DNA of 64,000 bases from Bombus terrestris (taxonomy: Eukaryota > Arthropoda > Insecta > Hymenoptera > Apidae): assembly GCF_910591885.1 (NCBI RefSeq), contig NC_063283.1, forward strand, positions 5,875,001 to 5,939,000. The letters are read 5' to 3'. The position numbers were made by a program, and so were the translations under genes. Below, piece after piece: positions 51,053-64,000 of the stretch. Numbering within the stretch: the first letter of the stretch is position 1; each line of letters begins with the position of its first letter. The notes below the pieces were generated by a model. The model saw only the letters and a list, made by a program, of their open reading frames with translations, was not told the origin of the DNA and searched no databases.

Positions 51053-53398
51053 ATGAAGCTGAATTACACACAGTTGCCTATCAAGGCACATTATTTCTTC
51101 TTTATGGCAGGTAAGTCCAATTAATTAAGTTGAAATACATCTTTCTTTATTGTGTAATTCTTTTATATTATTTCTGATTGCAGCTATGGGACCAATTCTT
51201 CCATTTTTACCAGTTTACGGTAAACAACTTGGTATTTCAGCATTAATTATGGGCAGTATAACAGCTATTCTACCAATCTTGTTCTTAATTGCTAAACCAA
51301 CTTTTGGTTTTCTCGTGGATTATTTTTATACCTGGAGAAAAACAATTTTTATTGCATTATTAGCAGTAACAAGTGGTTGTTATATTTGTATGTACTTCTT
51401 ACCAGTACTTCCAGGTCCAGTTTTTTCAGACTATAGTTTTAGTAATGTATCTTGTGATTTGTTACCATATTGTAAACTAGAGGTACTTTATTATTGATTT
51501 GTAATAATATAATGTGAACGCTCTCAAACTTTTATAAATTAACAGTTTTTATTTTCTATTTCAGGATATTTCTAAGCCATATTTATGTACTGGAGTAAAG
51601 AATGCTATATGCCATTGGACCTGTACAGATAAAAATTTCTCTGTATCAATACAATTCCAAGCACTTAATGAAGAAATAAGCTTTTCCCCAAATTCAACGT
51701 GCTTAATTGATAAGAATAGTACCTTATATTGTTCTAAACATAGCAACTGCAATGTTATTTGTGATAACTTGGATGATAGTTATTGTCTATATACATCTGT
51801 TTCTTTTTGGGGTTTTGTTTTATTAATGTCTCTTGGTAATATTGGTTTCAATGTATGTAATTGCATGAGTGATGCAATTTGTTTTGATATATTAGGTATG
51901 ATGTAATTTTCTTCTCGTTTCATTTCAGTTTATTAGTACTAGCAGCAAGTATTATATTTCTCAGCTTTATTTATTTTTCTAGGTGAAGGTGGTCAAATGG
52001 GGTATGGTAGACAACGTGTTTGGGGAACTATAGGTTTTGGAATTTCTGCCTTTTTGGCTGGCTACACAGTAGATTATTGGTCTAAAGGAGAAATTATTAA
52101 AATATACACACCTGCGTTTTTACTTGTTTTCATATTCACACTCATTGATCTGTTCTGTTGTAAAAAATTAGACGTGAGTATCTATCATAAAATCTCAAAA
52201 ATAAGAAATATTTGTTTTTAATATATTTAATTACACTACTTATTAAAACTACTTTTTGCAGCTGCCAGTAATGAATGGATCGGCAGATATACTGAAAGAC
52301 ATTATGAAACTTTTGAGGTTGAAACCTATAATTATATTTCTCTGTTTTGCAACAATTGCCGGCATTCTCGATAGCTTTATGATTTATTTCTTATTTTGGT
52401 AAAGTCTTATTTCGATAAAATATTAAATTTTTAATATTTTAGTATAAATTTTAAAAAAATGTGATACATAAATTACAAGAGCAAAATAAAATTCGCAAAT
52501 AATACGTTTTAAATAGGTATTTAGAAGACCTCGCTATGGCAACTAATTGCATGACAGAGATTAAATTAATAGAAGGTTTAATCGTTGCAGCAGAAACTTT
52601 GGGCGGCGAAGTAATTTTTTTTTCGTTGTCTGGTATATCACTTATTTATTTAAGTAATCTTATTTTTTGTATTATTTTTTATTTTTTAATCGGTTTCTTC
52701 CTAATAGGTAAGATCCTAAAGAAACTAGGATTCGGATATAGCTTTACATTGTGTTTCGTATGCTACGCTTTACGACTTGGACTGATTTCTTTGGCATTGA
52801 ATCCATGGTGGGTAATACCAATAGAACTGTTTATGCAAGGACCTACTTATGCACTTTGTTACACGACAATAGTCGCTTATGCAAGTAAAGTTGCACCGCC
52901 CGGAACATCAGCTACTGTTCAAGGAATCGTAGCTGGCATGGATGACGGTTTTGGTAATGAAAGTTTATGATATGGATATACCGTTGTTTAAATATAATAC
53001 ACATAATATGCATTTGTATTATCCTAATCGATGTCTACGCAAAACTACTCAAAGATGTTACTCAAGTATACTTAATAGTTTTACTATATTATTATTTATT
53101 GCTCCAGGTTTTGCAATTGGTAGCCTGATAGGCGGAATCTTATACAAATTATTTGGAGGTGTAACGACGTTACGGATATTTTCATCAATTGCCGCTATAA
53201 CAGCATTCATATACCTTATTTTATACCTGTTATATTTAAAAGATATAACACCAGGTAGTAAAACTAGTAGTTATTAGACATTTAATTTTCTGTATGCTGC
53301 TGTGGTTAAATCAATCTCTTATTATAGATACAAAGAAGAATGTAGAGTGGAAAACACCAGAGGAAGCTCAAAAGAAATGTACAGTTGCAGAAAGCTGA
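51053..53398 (+). CDS. MFSD6: Major facilitator superfamily domain-containing protein 6 (MFSD6), 531 aa
   Basis: Nine exons: 51053-51110, 51184-51482, 51565-51895, 51983-52173, 52262-52398, 52517-52632, 52708-52953, 53108-53254 and 53328-53398. Phases close to 531 aa. About 12 hydrophobic membrane spans are visible. Family marks include AAMGPILPFLPVYGKQLG in the first span region, the MFS loop-2-like FGFLVDYFYTWRK, and GYGRQRVWGTIGFGISAF before the second half. A Cys-rich extracellular loop (residues about 120-210) matches the long loop of MFSD6 proteins. MFSD6 is an orphan multispanning transporter-like protein; its substrate is unsettled. The start codon is supported by the MFSD6-type N-terminus and the downstream splice phase. 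The gene lies 280 bp upstream of FBXW4 on the same strand. Confidence 0.92.
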
Positions 53399-53677
53399 CT
53401 ACACAAAGATGTAAATCAAAAATATTTGAATATTTTACTGCAAATGAATATTGTTGCTAATAATATAATTATCGTTTTATCAACGGGTTTGTTTATTACC
53501 AATTGATAATTTATAAATAAAATTTTACATATTTTTCTTATTGGTCTAATTCTTATCACGCGTATTTCCGTTTAAAAGTTTGAAAAGAAAAAAAAATGTT
53601 TACACATGATAGTTCAGGTGATGGTAAAGTTTAACAGCTGTTGTACCCACGGTTGCCACGTGATTGGTTTGATAAAG

Positions 53678-55909
53678 ATGACAGATGCGTGGCGTTTAGA
53701 TACTTTACCATCTGACGTTTTGATTTTAATTTTCGATTATTGTCATGCATTTGATTTGGTACGACTTAGCGAAGTTTGTACACGGTTCCGTGATATTATA
53801 CGGGAAGAAACACTTTGGATCAAGAAGAGTAAGCAGCCGATTGTGACGAATCAAACTTCAAGAAAGTTTCGCGAAAGGTATGATAGGTTACGTTTAAATA
53901 TTTTTTTCTGTATATAACATATTATTTTTGTCGCTGTTTTTAGTTATCGTCCGTGAGGTGATTTTATTTGCACAATTCTGTGCGTTGCAAAGTTCATAAT
54001 ATGTGTTGATACAAAAGACAAGAAGCTTTTATCTTAACATACAAATATACGAAATCTAGAAAGCTTCAGGTGGTTCCCAATTGTTCCATAGTACTAACAG
54101 TTAATTATATATTTTATATTTATGCCATATATATTATACATTATATTATGTATCATATATTGATAATTAACATAAGAAATAAAATGAAAGATCACTTACA
54201 TTTTTTAGAAATAAATTACATTGTTATTAATCATATTACTACTAACTATATTACTATTAATTATAAATTTAAGTTATAATTGTAGTATAATATAACATAT
54301 TAATAAAGTTATGTATTAAACAGAATTTTATTAAGGTTCCAATATCTCAATTTAACAGGTGCAATTCATTACTAAGTTTACGTACAAAATGGCATGTTTC
54401 AAACAATTGGCAATGTGGCAAATACGAGAAGAAAGTTATCTTCTCTCAAAATGCAAAAGTTATACCACATATTCAATTAACCAAAGATATTTTATGGTGG
54501 AGTGGTGGAAATCAATTGTATGGTTTTAGACGTACTGAACCATTTCAAGATAATAACCGAATTTTTATTCATGATAATGTTACGAGTAATATTTGCAAAT
54601 TTATTGTCAAGAATGATTATATTGTTACAGGCCATAGGTATTTAGCCATAGGCTTCGTATTAATCAAGATAATAGCAGAGCTGACATCTTATAAAGTATT
54701 ATTTCATATACTTACCATTTTTTGCAGAGATGGAAGTATACAATTTTGGACAGGGCCACAAAGTAGCCGAAATATAGATTTTTACTTTAATATAGAACGA
54801 GCACATTCTAGAAGTGTAAATGCATTGGATGAAACATTTTCAGCTATTATATCAGGTTCCAGTGATGGTACCGTGAAGGTATAATTTTAAATATTACTTC
54901 AAAAAGTATATAATTAATCCTTTCTGGTCATAATTTCTGAGGGCATTGATCTCACCAATACTTCAATGCCTGGCAATATCCGGACTTCGACTGGAAAGAG
55001 TTAACATTTGAATAATATTGTAATAATATCTAGATTTGGACATCTCTTGAAGAAAGGATCTCAAATGTACCTTTAGCAACGATAAATATTGCACAGTGGG
55101 TGTGTTCTCTTTCAGTTGATCCAATGAGTGAAAAGGTTGCCGTAGGTACTGCTGGTGATAGTGATATACCTCATCTTCATATATTTGATCTTAAACAGTA
55201 AGCTATTATTTAAATAAACGCAAATTGAAACTTCGAGAACGCCTATATAAAATTTATGTTTCATAATTTCAGTTATACCGAATTTGATATGTTAAAGACA
55301 GATAAAAGAAGATATGCAGGGACATTAGGTATGGTTTGGGATAGCCCACAAACTTTGCTTACCTGTGGATATGATACTTATATTCGGAAATGGGACTTGA
55401 GGTAAATATAAATATTTCTTATCTTAAAATAATAGCATCATTATTTTTACTAAAAAATAAATATTCTAGGACTGGAACATGTGTGTATTCGTGGCGAGAA
55501 CCAACAGATGCAACTTTATACTGTATATCATCAGACTATCAGTACACTATGATTACTGGAACTAAATTTAATTGTAAGGCTGTTCTCTGGGATCAAAGAC
55601 AAAAAAATTATGTACAGGTCAGTACTGTCGTATTTCTTATACGATATTCGATATAATATACAATTTATATATCATATACAATAACGTTAAATTATATTTA
55701 TAACATATTTTTACTTTTTACAGATCTACTTCATGAATCTTCGTAGAATGTCCAGTCCTACTTATTCTCTCAGCTTTGATAATACACATTTATATGGGGC
55801 AACGGATCAACATTTAGTCGAATTAAACTTCTCAGGATATTCATACAAAAAATCCAATTACAAAGAAATTCTGAAATATGAATACGTAGAACCTGTTAGA
55901 AATGGCTGA
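53678..55909 (+). CDS. FBXW4: F-box/WD repeat-containing protein 4 (FBXW4), 418 aa
   Basis: Seven exons: 53678-53877, 54359-54637, 54728-54878, 55034-55197, 55273-55401, 55470-55617 and 55724-55909. Phases close to 418 aa, close to human FBXW4 at 412. Residues about 8-47 form an F-box (LDTLPSDVLILIFDYC... LWIKK). WD repeats follow: GHRDGSIQFWTG, ISGSSDGTVKIWTS, CGYDTYIRKWDLRTG and AVLWDQRQKNY. The C-terminal SSPTYSLSFDNTHLYGA segment is FBXW4-specific. The protein should act as substrate receptor in an SCF (Skp1-Cul1-F-box) ubiquitin ligase; its substrates are not well defined. I chose the ATG at 53678 (good -3 purine, start of the F-box protein). An in-frame ATG at 53606 could add 24 residues. 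Confidence 0.92.
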
Positions 55910-56890
55910 AACTGGGTCGTGCACAATGAATGCGTAATATTAAGTACACTAACATGCAGGAATATTTGGACCCTTCCAAATTGTTGCAAATATATACTCA
56001 TATTTGCAAAAATATTATTGCAAAAAAAATACTCTTCAAAGAAAGCTCTTTAATTTAATTTTCGCCTCTGACAATCTCAAACAATCATGTATAGTTAAAA
56101 ACAATAAATAAATTTATTAAAATAATAGTTAACATTAAATACTATAAATAAAGTAGCAAATATTTTAGGTGGGTTAAAATTGTATTTGTTTAATATTGAA
56201 ACAATATTTGATCTCAGTTATGGCAAGAAACAAAAAATCAACAGTAGAGGAATATTATTCTATCATAATGTCAAAAATGTAATAGAAATATCAATATTTT
56301 GATTTGATTGTACAAAAGGTCGAAATAATTATGCATGGCAGTGTATATAAAATAAGAAACACTATATGACTGATATAGATTAAGGTATTTTACTATTTAA
56401 ATTATTGACAAATTTAATTGTAAATTAAAAAGCACATCACATTTGCAATAATTATTAACACTTTATTATATCAACAAGTATTAATTTCTGCAAAACTCTT
56501 TCTTTTAAATAATTGTTATAAAATGTAAAGAATTTGATTTAATGCACGCATAATTATACAATTCATTAGTACATTCGTCAGAAACATTTTTTAGTTCTCA
56601 ACCTAAAGTATATAAGAAACTATCCGCAATTTAATAACGCTAGGAAAAAAGAACTTGTAATACGTAAAACTAAATATATTTATTCAAACTGATTTAATGC
56701 GTTTGTTCCTTCGCCCTTTTATATTTCATAATACAGAAGCTATTTTTGTTACAATTAACTTCTCTTGTTATAAATAAGGATATGGATACATTCAGACATT
56801 AGATGCTGCAAATCCAAACTCAAAATTAAGTATTGTGTTAAGTAACTTCTTATGATAATCTATACCTCACCTGTCCTTGAAATAATCCTA
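55910..56890. other. Convergent intergenic region FBXW4 / IRP1
   Basis: A+T-rich 3' flanks of two convergent genes. Possible poly(A) signals occur on both strands (for example aataaa near 56104). No exon seen. Confidence 0.6.
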
Positions 56891-59800
56891 TCAAAGCATT
56901 TTTCTAATCATATAGTTTAGAATACCACCGTGTTTATAATATGTTAAATCTACTTCGGTATCGAATCGTAGGATTACTTCGAACCTTTTACCATCATCCG
57001 TAGTAATGGTAATTGGTTGACCAGGTTCAGAATTCTCAGGGATTGCTATATCATACATTTCATAACCGGTCAATCCTAAGGTCTCTGCGTTTTGCCCAGG
57101 TAGGTACTGTAGTGGAATAATACCCATACCTACCAAATTTGACCTGAAAAATAGTAATAGCAATAAAATGTATATAAGGTACTCTCCTACATTTTACATT
57201 TTGAAGGTTCCTACAATGTAAAACTTTCCCCGATTTATTTTGTAATAAACAGTTACCTATGTATTCTTTCATATGACTCAGCTATAACCGCTCGAATTCC
57301 AAGAAGATATGGTCCTTTCGCAGCCCAATCTCGTGATGATCCAGATCCGTATTCTTTGCCGACAAGAAGTATTAAGGGTGTTTGATCTTTTGCGTATTTT
57401 TCAGCTGCGTCGAAAATATCCATCTAGAAACATACAGTTATGTTCAAAGATATTATAGAGACTAGTTTATTTGATTTTAATATGTCTACAAACCTCTTCC
57501 TTAGTAGGAATGTAAATTGTACGTGGTCCAGCTTTTGTTAAAAATTTGTTTACCAAACGAATGTTAGCGAACGTACCTCGTGCCATTACTTCGTCGTTAC
57601 CTCTACGTGAACCGTAAGAATTGAATTCTTTTGGTGTCAAACTAAAAACGGAAAAGTCACAAATGGATCAAATAAAAGATATATTTATCTTCTTTACTCT
57701 TATCCTTCTTTACTTGTACTTTAAACGTACCCACGACCTGCGAGATATCGTGCTGCCGGGGAATTGCGTGCAATACTGCCAGCTGGACTGATATGATCTG
57801 TTGTAACAGAATCGCCAAGATTCAGAAGAACGCGTGCTTTGGTAATTGGTTTGATTTTTGTTAATTCCTAATTATAATAAAAATCTCAATTAATTCTAAC
57901 TTACTTATCAAATATAAAATAACATGTCTCTAAAAATTAATAGATTTATGAAGTTGTATATAGGTACATAATGTAGTGCACAAATTTCGCCAATGTGTTC
58001 TATAAATAAAATAAGATTAAAATGTGACAAATATATGAAAAACATTGATCCTCTTTCTTTTATTTTAATATTAAGATACTACTTTACTTTACTTTACTTT
58101 AATAATAGGATAACATTTTTGTTGATACAAGATATGTTTACTGTTTTTGCGCACGATTTAAATATTCAACAGTAAACATACTGTTTCGTTTCAGCTTCGT
58201 TCTTGCGAAGACGGAGGTCACGATTTTCAAAATGTAGCAAGTATTTATATGGATCGCGAGTATAAAGATGTGCATTTCGTTTACGAATTGTGTGTCTCTA
58301 AGTTCTAGAAGTGTCGTTAGAAAACATCATGAATCATTCAACTTTATACTGATAAAAGCGGATGATACATCGAAATATACACATTTATAAGTATATAAAG
58401 CTTTACGTTTCATATTTTTATTATAATCTTCCAATGTAGCTATAAGCTGAAACATGCATTTATGGACTTTTTGCTACATGACTTTTTGTAGTCTTGTTTT
58501 TATTTATAAAACATACAGGCAAAGTTCGTACACTAAACTGCGGGATGATCTTTATAATATAATATTCACCTTTTGCAAATTTTCGAAGTATGGTGGACTC
58601 TTTATGTAGGTAGAACTTGCATCCCATGGATATAATGTAGAATCTGGAGCTAGCAAGTTTGCCCAGCTAGAGCTACCCTGTTTAATTTTACTATAAACTT
58701 CTGTAAACATTGCAGGAATTACGAATTTTTGCTCGACAACTTGAATTTCTGATCTAGTAGGCCAAATATCTTGCAGGTATATGGGAGTGCCATCCGCTCG
58801 ACGACCTGAATATTATGAGCATTATTATAAAATTTTTCAAAGACCATAAAATTAATTAAATCATTCATTTACCAAGTGGTTCTTTTTCGAAGTCTATATC
58901 TACCGTTCCAGCAATGGCATAAGCAATTACCAAAAGCGGTGATGCTAGGTAATTTGCTCGTGTGTGTGGATGAATTCTGCCTTCGAAATTTCGATTACCG
59001 GACAATATACCACAACATACAAGTCCGTTCTATTTAAGTAAAACAAACAATTGGAAGAGATAGAAATTATTTACGTGATACAGAAGTTGAGGACATCTAA
59101 TATATTATTACCTTTTCAATACTTTCAACAATAACATCTGGAAGAGGACCGCTATTGCCGATACAGGTCATGCATCCGTAACCGACAACATCAAATCCTA
59201 ATTTTGTTAAATATGGAATCACCCCACTTTCCTCCAAATAATAAGTAACGACTCCAGATCCCGGAGACAATGATGTTTTAATATAAGGCGCAACGCATAA
59301 ACCAGCTTCAACGGCATTTTTTGCAAGGAGACCTAGGGTTATAAGATTCTATTCTACTAAAAATATTCAATTTTTAAATATGAAATTTTAATCATTTTGA
59401 TAATATATCTTAGAACAACTTTTATGCTACTACGCCTCCCCGACAAAACCTTTTTCGTGCCCGCCTATTTTTTATTTTTTTAATAGATATGATAATATAA
59501 ACATTAAATAATAAAAAGTCCATTACAAAAAAAAAAAAAAAAACTGAAATCTACAATTAACAGAATAATAATGTTTTGCTATAACATATACGTCATATTA
59601 TTATATAAAAAATAATATTTTATTACAAAATTTTGGCGCCCCCCTGGCAATAGTTCGCGCTTCCCAAGTTGGAAACCGCTGTCTAAGACCGTGAATTATT
59701 TTTTATATTTCAATGGGTAATAAAAAACGATCGAGATGAAAATATTTTATAAAAGAAATTACCTGCTCCAAGCATGACACTGGGGTTGCTAGTATTAGTA

Positions 59801-59922
59801 CAACTAGTAATGGCAGCAATGACCACCGAACCGTGCCTTAGTTTGTAGTCTTTCCCTCCATACTCAAACATACCTACGGTATCTACTTTCTCAGGGCTTA
59901 AACCATATCCTTTGAATCCTAC
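56891..59922 (-). CDS. ACO1: Cytoplasmic aconitase / iron regulatory protein 1, 3' half
   Basis: Eight exons on the minus strand: 59763-59922, 59112-59332, 58873-59029, 58570-58805, 57731-57867, 57494-57641, 57257-57423 and 56891-57143. They close in phase to 492 aa and a TGA, matching about residue 400 to the end of the ~889-aa protein. Three [4Fe-4S] cysteines are present: one in [17 protein letters not shown] and two in [15 protein letters not shown]. The swivel-domain motifs [49 protein letters not shown] and [14 protein letters not shown], and the C-terminus [11 protein letters not shown], are intact. With the cluster it isomerises citrate to isocitrate; without it, the family binds iron-responsive elements in mRNAs. 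The first ~400 residues lie beyond an intron longer than 4 kb, outside the window. An hAT-like element sits in the intron 59333-59762. Confidence 0.95.
58081..58100. repeat. ACTTT x4 microsatellite
   Basis: Four perfect ACTTT units within an IRP1 intron. Confidence 0.8.
59420..59681. mobile_element. hAT-like non-autonomous element
   Basis: Read on the minus strand, the right-hand end begins CAGCGGTTTCCAACTTGGGA and continues with GCGCGAAC and GGGGGGCGCC, the form of hAT/Charlie termini. The other end is GC-rich (gggcacgaaaaaggttttgtcgg reading outward). The interior is A+T-rich with an 18-base homopolymer. The left boundary and 8-bp target duplication are uncertain. It sits inside an IRP1 intron. 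Confidence 0.5.
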
Positions 59923-62900
59923 CTGAAAAAAAAATGTATTAATAATATGCTTTCCTACTATTCAATAAAGCAAGATTGAGATATAAAATAAAAAAAAAAT
60001 ATATAGAAGTATAGCATACATAAACAATTAGTTTTTGTAGATAGGTTTAGAAAAGTTTATATGAAAATATAAAAATGAAAAATCATTTTTTCGCATCATA
60101 GATTGCTTCAAGGAGTGGGAATCTAAATCCTTTCGTACATCAATACACGAAAGTTTGATGACCTACGAGCATGATTGCACGTAGAATTCATTGTCCGATG
60201 ATTTGCTGAAGGCGCAGTCTTATATCGCAAAACGGCAGGTCTCCAACTGTTTCGACATTCGATGTCCAATATATAAAGCTTTATTTCTATTTCATTCGTA
60301 TGTAATTATTTATCTTACACGTTTAGAAATAAATAGGATGTTCCATGAATAGTGAGCAAGAATTTTAGTATAAATTCAAGAGGTTGGGCATCGAAGCAAG
60401 TAAATAAATTTATATAATCACATGTTCATGTGAACAGATATATAATATATAATAATATATAAAGATAAAAATTAAATAATCTACTTATATAAAGTATCAT
60501 TATAAAATGTTCATACATTTTGTACGAACATCACTCTAATAACAATTATAATATGAATCCTAAATTAAATTATAATTAACAAAACTTTAGACAATATCTA
60601 TATACGTATACATATACATAAATTTTTGTTCAATTTTTTTAAGATACTTTATATATTGTTATATTGATGGTAGTTTCACCAATGTAGTAAAATTCCATAA
60701 ATTCACAGAACAGTAAACCGAGGATGGCATTTTCCTTCGGAAACAGCTGTTCGAATATCCTTAATGATACTTTCGTTTGTAGAGGTTGTCAAGGTCATTG
60801 TGATTATTTTTGGAACTTTGGAATAGTAAACCCATTGTCGATGTCTAAATGGTTGGAGACCCTTTAGCGTGAAATACGCATTATTCTAGACAATTATCGG
60901 CAACGTTATCGTCCGAGCTTTCCCTCGCATTTAGGGATTACTTCCACAAATTCTAAACGGGCGAAGCGGTTACTTTCTCCGTTCTTTTGCAAAGCAATTA
61001 CCTATAGTTTCACGAAACCTGGGACCCAAAATCTAAAATCTAATCTCTACTAGAAAATATTTTCTATAATATGAGTTTCAAAATAATATGAATTTTCTAT
61101 AATGTGATATATGTTATTGTAGAAAAAAATGTAAGCAAAGTTTGTATAAAATTCATCAAATATTAGAAATTTTATTTTTAATCTAAAGGGACTGCAGTAA
61201 AGAAACAACTTCAGTACTAAGTAACTTGAGCACACCAATAAAAAATTAATCAAAATCAAATCACTCTTTCAAACATGCTAACATTAACTCAGAATAGTTT
61301 TACTGTTTCAAACATGCTATAAATTTGTAATAATGAACTTTCGCATTTTTGAAAATACAGGATTTTTAAATATAAAATGCTCCTATACCTACTATACCTG
61401 TACTTCTTCTTCTCTTCCAATAAATACAATTTAAATACTAAAACTGTCTTCCTATTGCTACAAACTCTTTAATTGCTATGCATATGATAGAAAAGGATTT
61501 TCCAGAAATAATTTCAGTAGAGAGAACAAGACCAATCGTTTGCAATATAAGGCACGGCGAATATCTGTACATAAGACGGTGGTATGCAACAAAATGCGTG
61601 AGCTTTGCAAAATGAATGGATGTTGTATCAGCAATTTCAGCGAGGTTGCACGTCGTTCGTAGCCTCATCGAAAACAGTCGCCCGTGCTCTCCGCGAAATT
61701 CAAGATCGATCGATCATCGGTACGTATAAAATATTTTTTACATACGGAGATCGGTTACGGCTGCAATTGTTATAACATTATCATCAGCCGTGCATATGTA
61801 AATTCTTTACAGCCTCTCAATGACAAAGATATTCTAATTTGATATCTGACTTCTTTCTTTTTAAGAATAATATATATAAAATTAAATTTCTAAAAAATTA
61901 TATTATGTTACCCAATCAAGGTTCTATAAAAGACATAATATTTTCAAATATAAATCAACTTTTGCTTTTAAATAACTTTATCAATTTCATTTGTAACTTG
62001 AAAATCTCTAAGTACATATTTTGAGAAATTCTAATTATCCTATTCTCTTCTCAATTTTAGTTCTTTAATTTTTCCTTTTCTTTTTATTTGAAAATCGTTT
62101 GATACTGATACTCGTGGATTAAGTCTTCGATTGATATTGATACTCGTAATTTCTTAGGATTCTTTCAGAAAGAAACGGTATAGTTCTTGGGCCGCATCCA
62201 TCATGGCCAAGTCAAAAATCCGACGACAAAAGGGCGTTGAATTTCATGACACGGATGAACAGTCAGCTCTCTATGATTCACGTGGATGAGTTTTCAGCAA
62301 ATGTCCTTACTGTGATAGCATAGTAATGCGATTCCGATGTTGAACATCTTTCAATAGAAATCGATCGGTCCCTTGTTTTTAAAATCATGCGAGCTTGTTG
62401 TTGCTTCATCACGTTCGCACGATTATCGTTACTGCTTTTGACTAATATTTATATCGTGATGGACAACTATTAACATATAGAATCTAAAGTATACAATGAC
62501 TGATCCATGTACATAAACGTAACTCATCCTCAAACTAGCAATAAATGAAGGTTGTTCATGTAAATATTGCGCGATTTGAAAAAAGATAATTCTGTCTTAT
62601 AACTGTCTCTCTTAAAATCACCCGTTGAAAACATTTATTAAGAACTATTTATCTTGTGAATTGACTGCGGACTTTTGTGCAAATTCGTATTTCTAAAAAT
62701 ATAATTAAAAAAATAAAATTTCAGTAGAAAATTATTTTACCTACCAAGTATTATAGCAAGCACAGTACTTTGGATTTTTATATTATCTACATTGCATGTA
62801 GTTTTTCACTTTCAACTTTCGTATAAATGCATAAAAATCCACAATCTACTTATAAATAATTTACCAAATATTTTTTTCTTATTGTTCAACAAACGATTAA

Positions 62901-63178
62901 GTTAATCAACTCAGTAATTATAATTATATTTATTTTATACTAAATAATAACCATAAACCTATAAGATTTATTTTTGCCAATATTTCTATGTTATTCCTGA
63001 AAACAGTACATGATTTCATTTTAGTTGTTTACAGGGAAACATTGTATGTACAGTGACCTCATCGAAAAATCTTTGTCTACCTGAGGGAGGTATAGAAAGT
63101 TCATGGAATGTTCACCAGGTTTGTGTGGATGGCCAGCATTGCTTAAGGAAGAAGGGTGGGGGGTACCTTCAGGGAACA
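59923..63178. other. IRP1 intron and/or intergenic DNA
   Basis: No further IRP1 exon was recognised on the minus strand. Conserved N-terminal aconitase motifs (for example GTDSHT) are absent, so the 5' half of that gene is probably right of the window. No other gene found. Confidence 0.5.
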
Positions 63179-63240
63179 TATAAATGAGACAGACGAGCGT
63201 AAAAGGTCATTAGTGTGCAGTTAATAAGTGCGGACGGTCA
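63179..63240 (+). promoter_or_regulatory. Core promoter with TATA, Inr and DPE
   Basis: TATAAA is at 63179-63184 and an initiator-like TCATTAG has A+1 at 63209, placing the TATA at -30. GGTCA at 63236-63240 sits at +28 to +32 and fits the DPE consensus RGWYV. Three elements at canonical spacing in one strand are good evidence for a focused promoter driving rightward transcription. Confidence 0.65.
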
Positions 63241-63837
63241 ATCATCGTAATCGAAGTCGACAGTGCTTTAGCTATCTAGTGGCTTCAACTTCAACTTCGA
63301 ACAAAAATTAATCTTCGTAAAACATACTACATATTGTGGAAGTTAAAATCGTTATCGCTTCGTCTTTGTGATAAATTGTTCTTGAACTATTAGTGATCTG
63401 TTATTAATCTTAAGATTCAATCGGTATGATCGAATGACGATCGGTATAGTCATTTTGCTTGTATTCATCTCACAGTATAACATTCGTACCAGTTAAAGAA
63501 GTTAGGCCGAAGAAACATCGTACATGTTTGAAGAACAATATGGAGGCTGCTATCGGATGAAATCTCATCCGGTGTGGTTGGTAAAGAAGCCTCACCGGGT
63601 TGAATTCATCCAGTGTCTGCCTCCGTTCTCCAATCGTTATTAAGAAGTATTTACGAAACGTATACTCTCGTTATTAGGGACGAAGTATTCATCTAGTACT
63701 ACGTTGCAAAGAAATCGTGACTAGATCGAAATACTCGTCCTCAATAGCGAGATTCATCATCCACAAGTGTGTGTCATCCACAGCTTCAACATTTCTACCA
63801 AATCGTCTCGTTTATTTTTCCTTGGTGATCTATTTAT

Positions 63838-63874
63838 ATGGTGAATCGAAAGACCATAAAGCTAGACCAGCAAG
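63838..63874 (+). CDS. Possible first coding exon of a gene running off the right edge
   Basis: An ATG followed by 12 codons (MVNRKTIKLDQQ) runs into a CAAG/GTGAGA splice donor. It lies about 630 nt downstream of the predicted start site at 63209, so a long 5'UTR would precede it; shorter upstream ATGs exist in that leader. The remainder is outside the window and no family can be named. It could also be part of a non-coding leader exon. Confidence 0.3.
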
Positions 63875-64000
63875 GTGAGATAAACGAGACATATCTTCAT
63901 GTAACATGGTGAAGCATAATGATTATATACCAAGGTACAAGGTAACAGGATTTCTCTCCAAATATTTCAAAATCGCGCTTTGTGAACTCATATACACGCC

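Overview
This 64 kb window is nuclear DNA of an insect, most likely a bee-like hymenopteran. The evidence is strong A+T richness outside exons, short GT-AG introns, a six-cysteine insect odorant-binding protein and insect-type homologues elsewhere. The species call is inference. Coding regions were rebuilt by eye from translated exons, splice dinucleotides and reading-phase agreement, so exon edges are accurate to the extent that those phases close.

Layout, left to right. A tandem pair of odorant-binding protein (OBP) genes lies on the minus strand at 0.2-4.4 kb; copy A is cut by the left window edge and shares exon 1 and promoter with copy B. A homologue of adipose-secreted signaling protein (C20orf27 family) is at 8.6-9.3 kb on plus. 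A secreted Vps62-family protein is at 10.6-15.8 kb on minus. A 103-aa membrane RING-H2 protein is at 19.3-19.8 kb on minus. A PAR-like bZIP factor at 21.1-23.4 kb on minus carries three tRNA genes (Met-CAT, Arg-CCT, His-GTG) in its introns. About 7.7 kb of gene-poor DNA follows, with one microRNA-like inverted repeat.

At 31.1-33.9 kb are two convergent genes, both with a linker-histone (H15)-like winged helix. DYNC2I1 (WDR60), the dynein-2 intermediate chain, is at 34.7-39.0 kb on plus. A 15-exon transferrin lies at 39.5-47.2 kb on minus; its last intron contains a complete asparaginase-family gene on the opposite strand, and both proteins appear to have lost their active or ligand residues. 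MFSD6 (51.1-53.4 kb) and FBXW4 (53.7-55.9 kb) follow on plus. The 3' half of cytosolic aconitase/iron regulatory protein 1 is at 56.9-59.9 kb on minus; its 5' half is beyond the window. A core promoter with TATA, Inr and DPE at 63.2 kb starts a plus-strand transcript that runs off the right edge.

The genes do not form an obvious pathway. Iron is a recurring theme (a transferrin and IRP1), but the transferrin looks unable to bind iron, so the proximity is probably chance. Non-coding DNA holds several small transposon-like elements: piggyBac-type, hAT-like, and a TIR element inside the transferrin gene.
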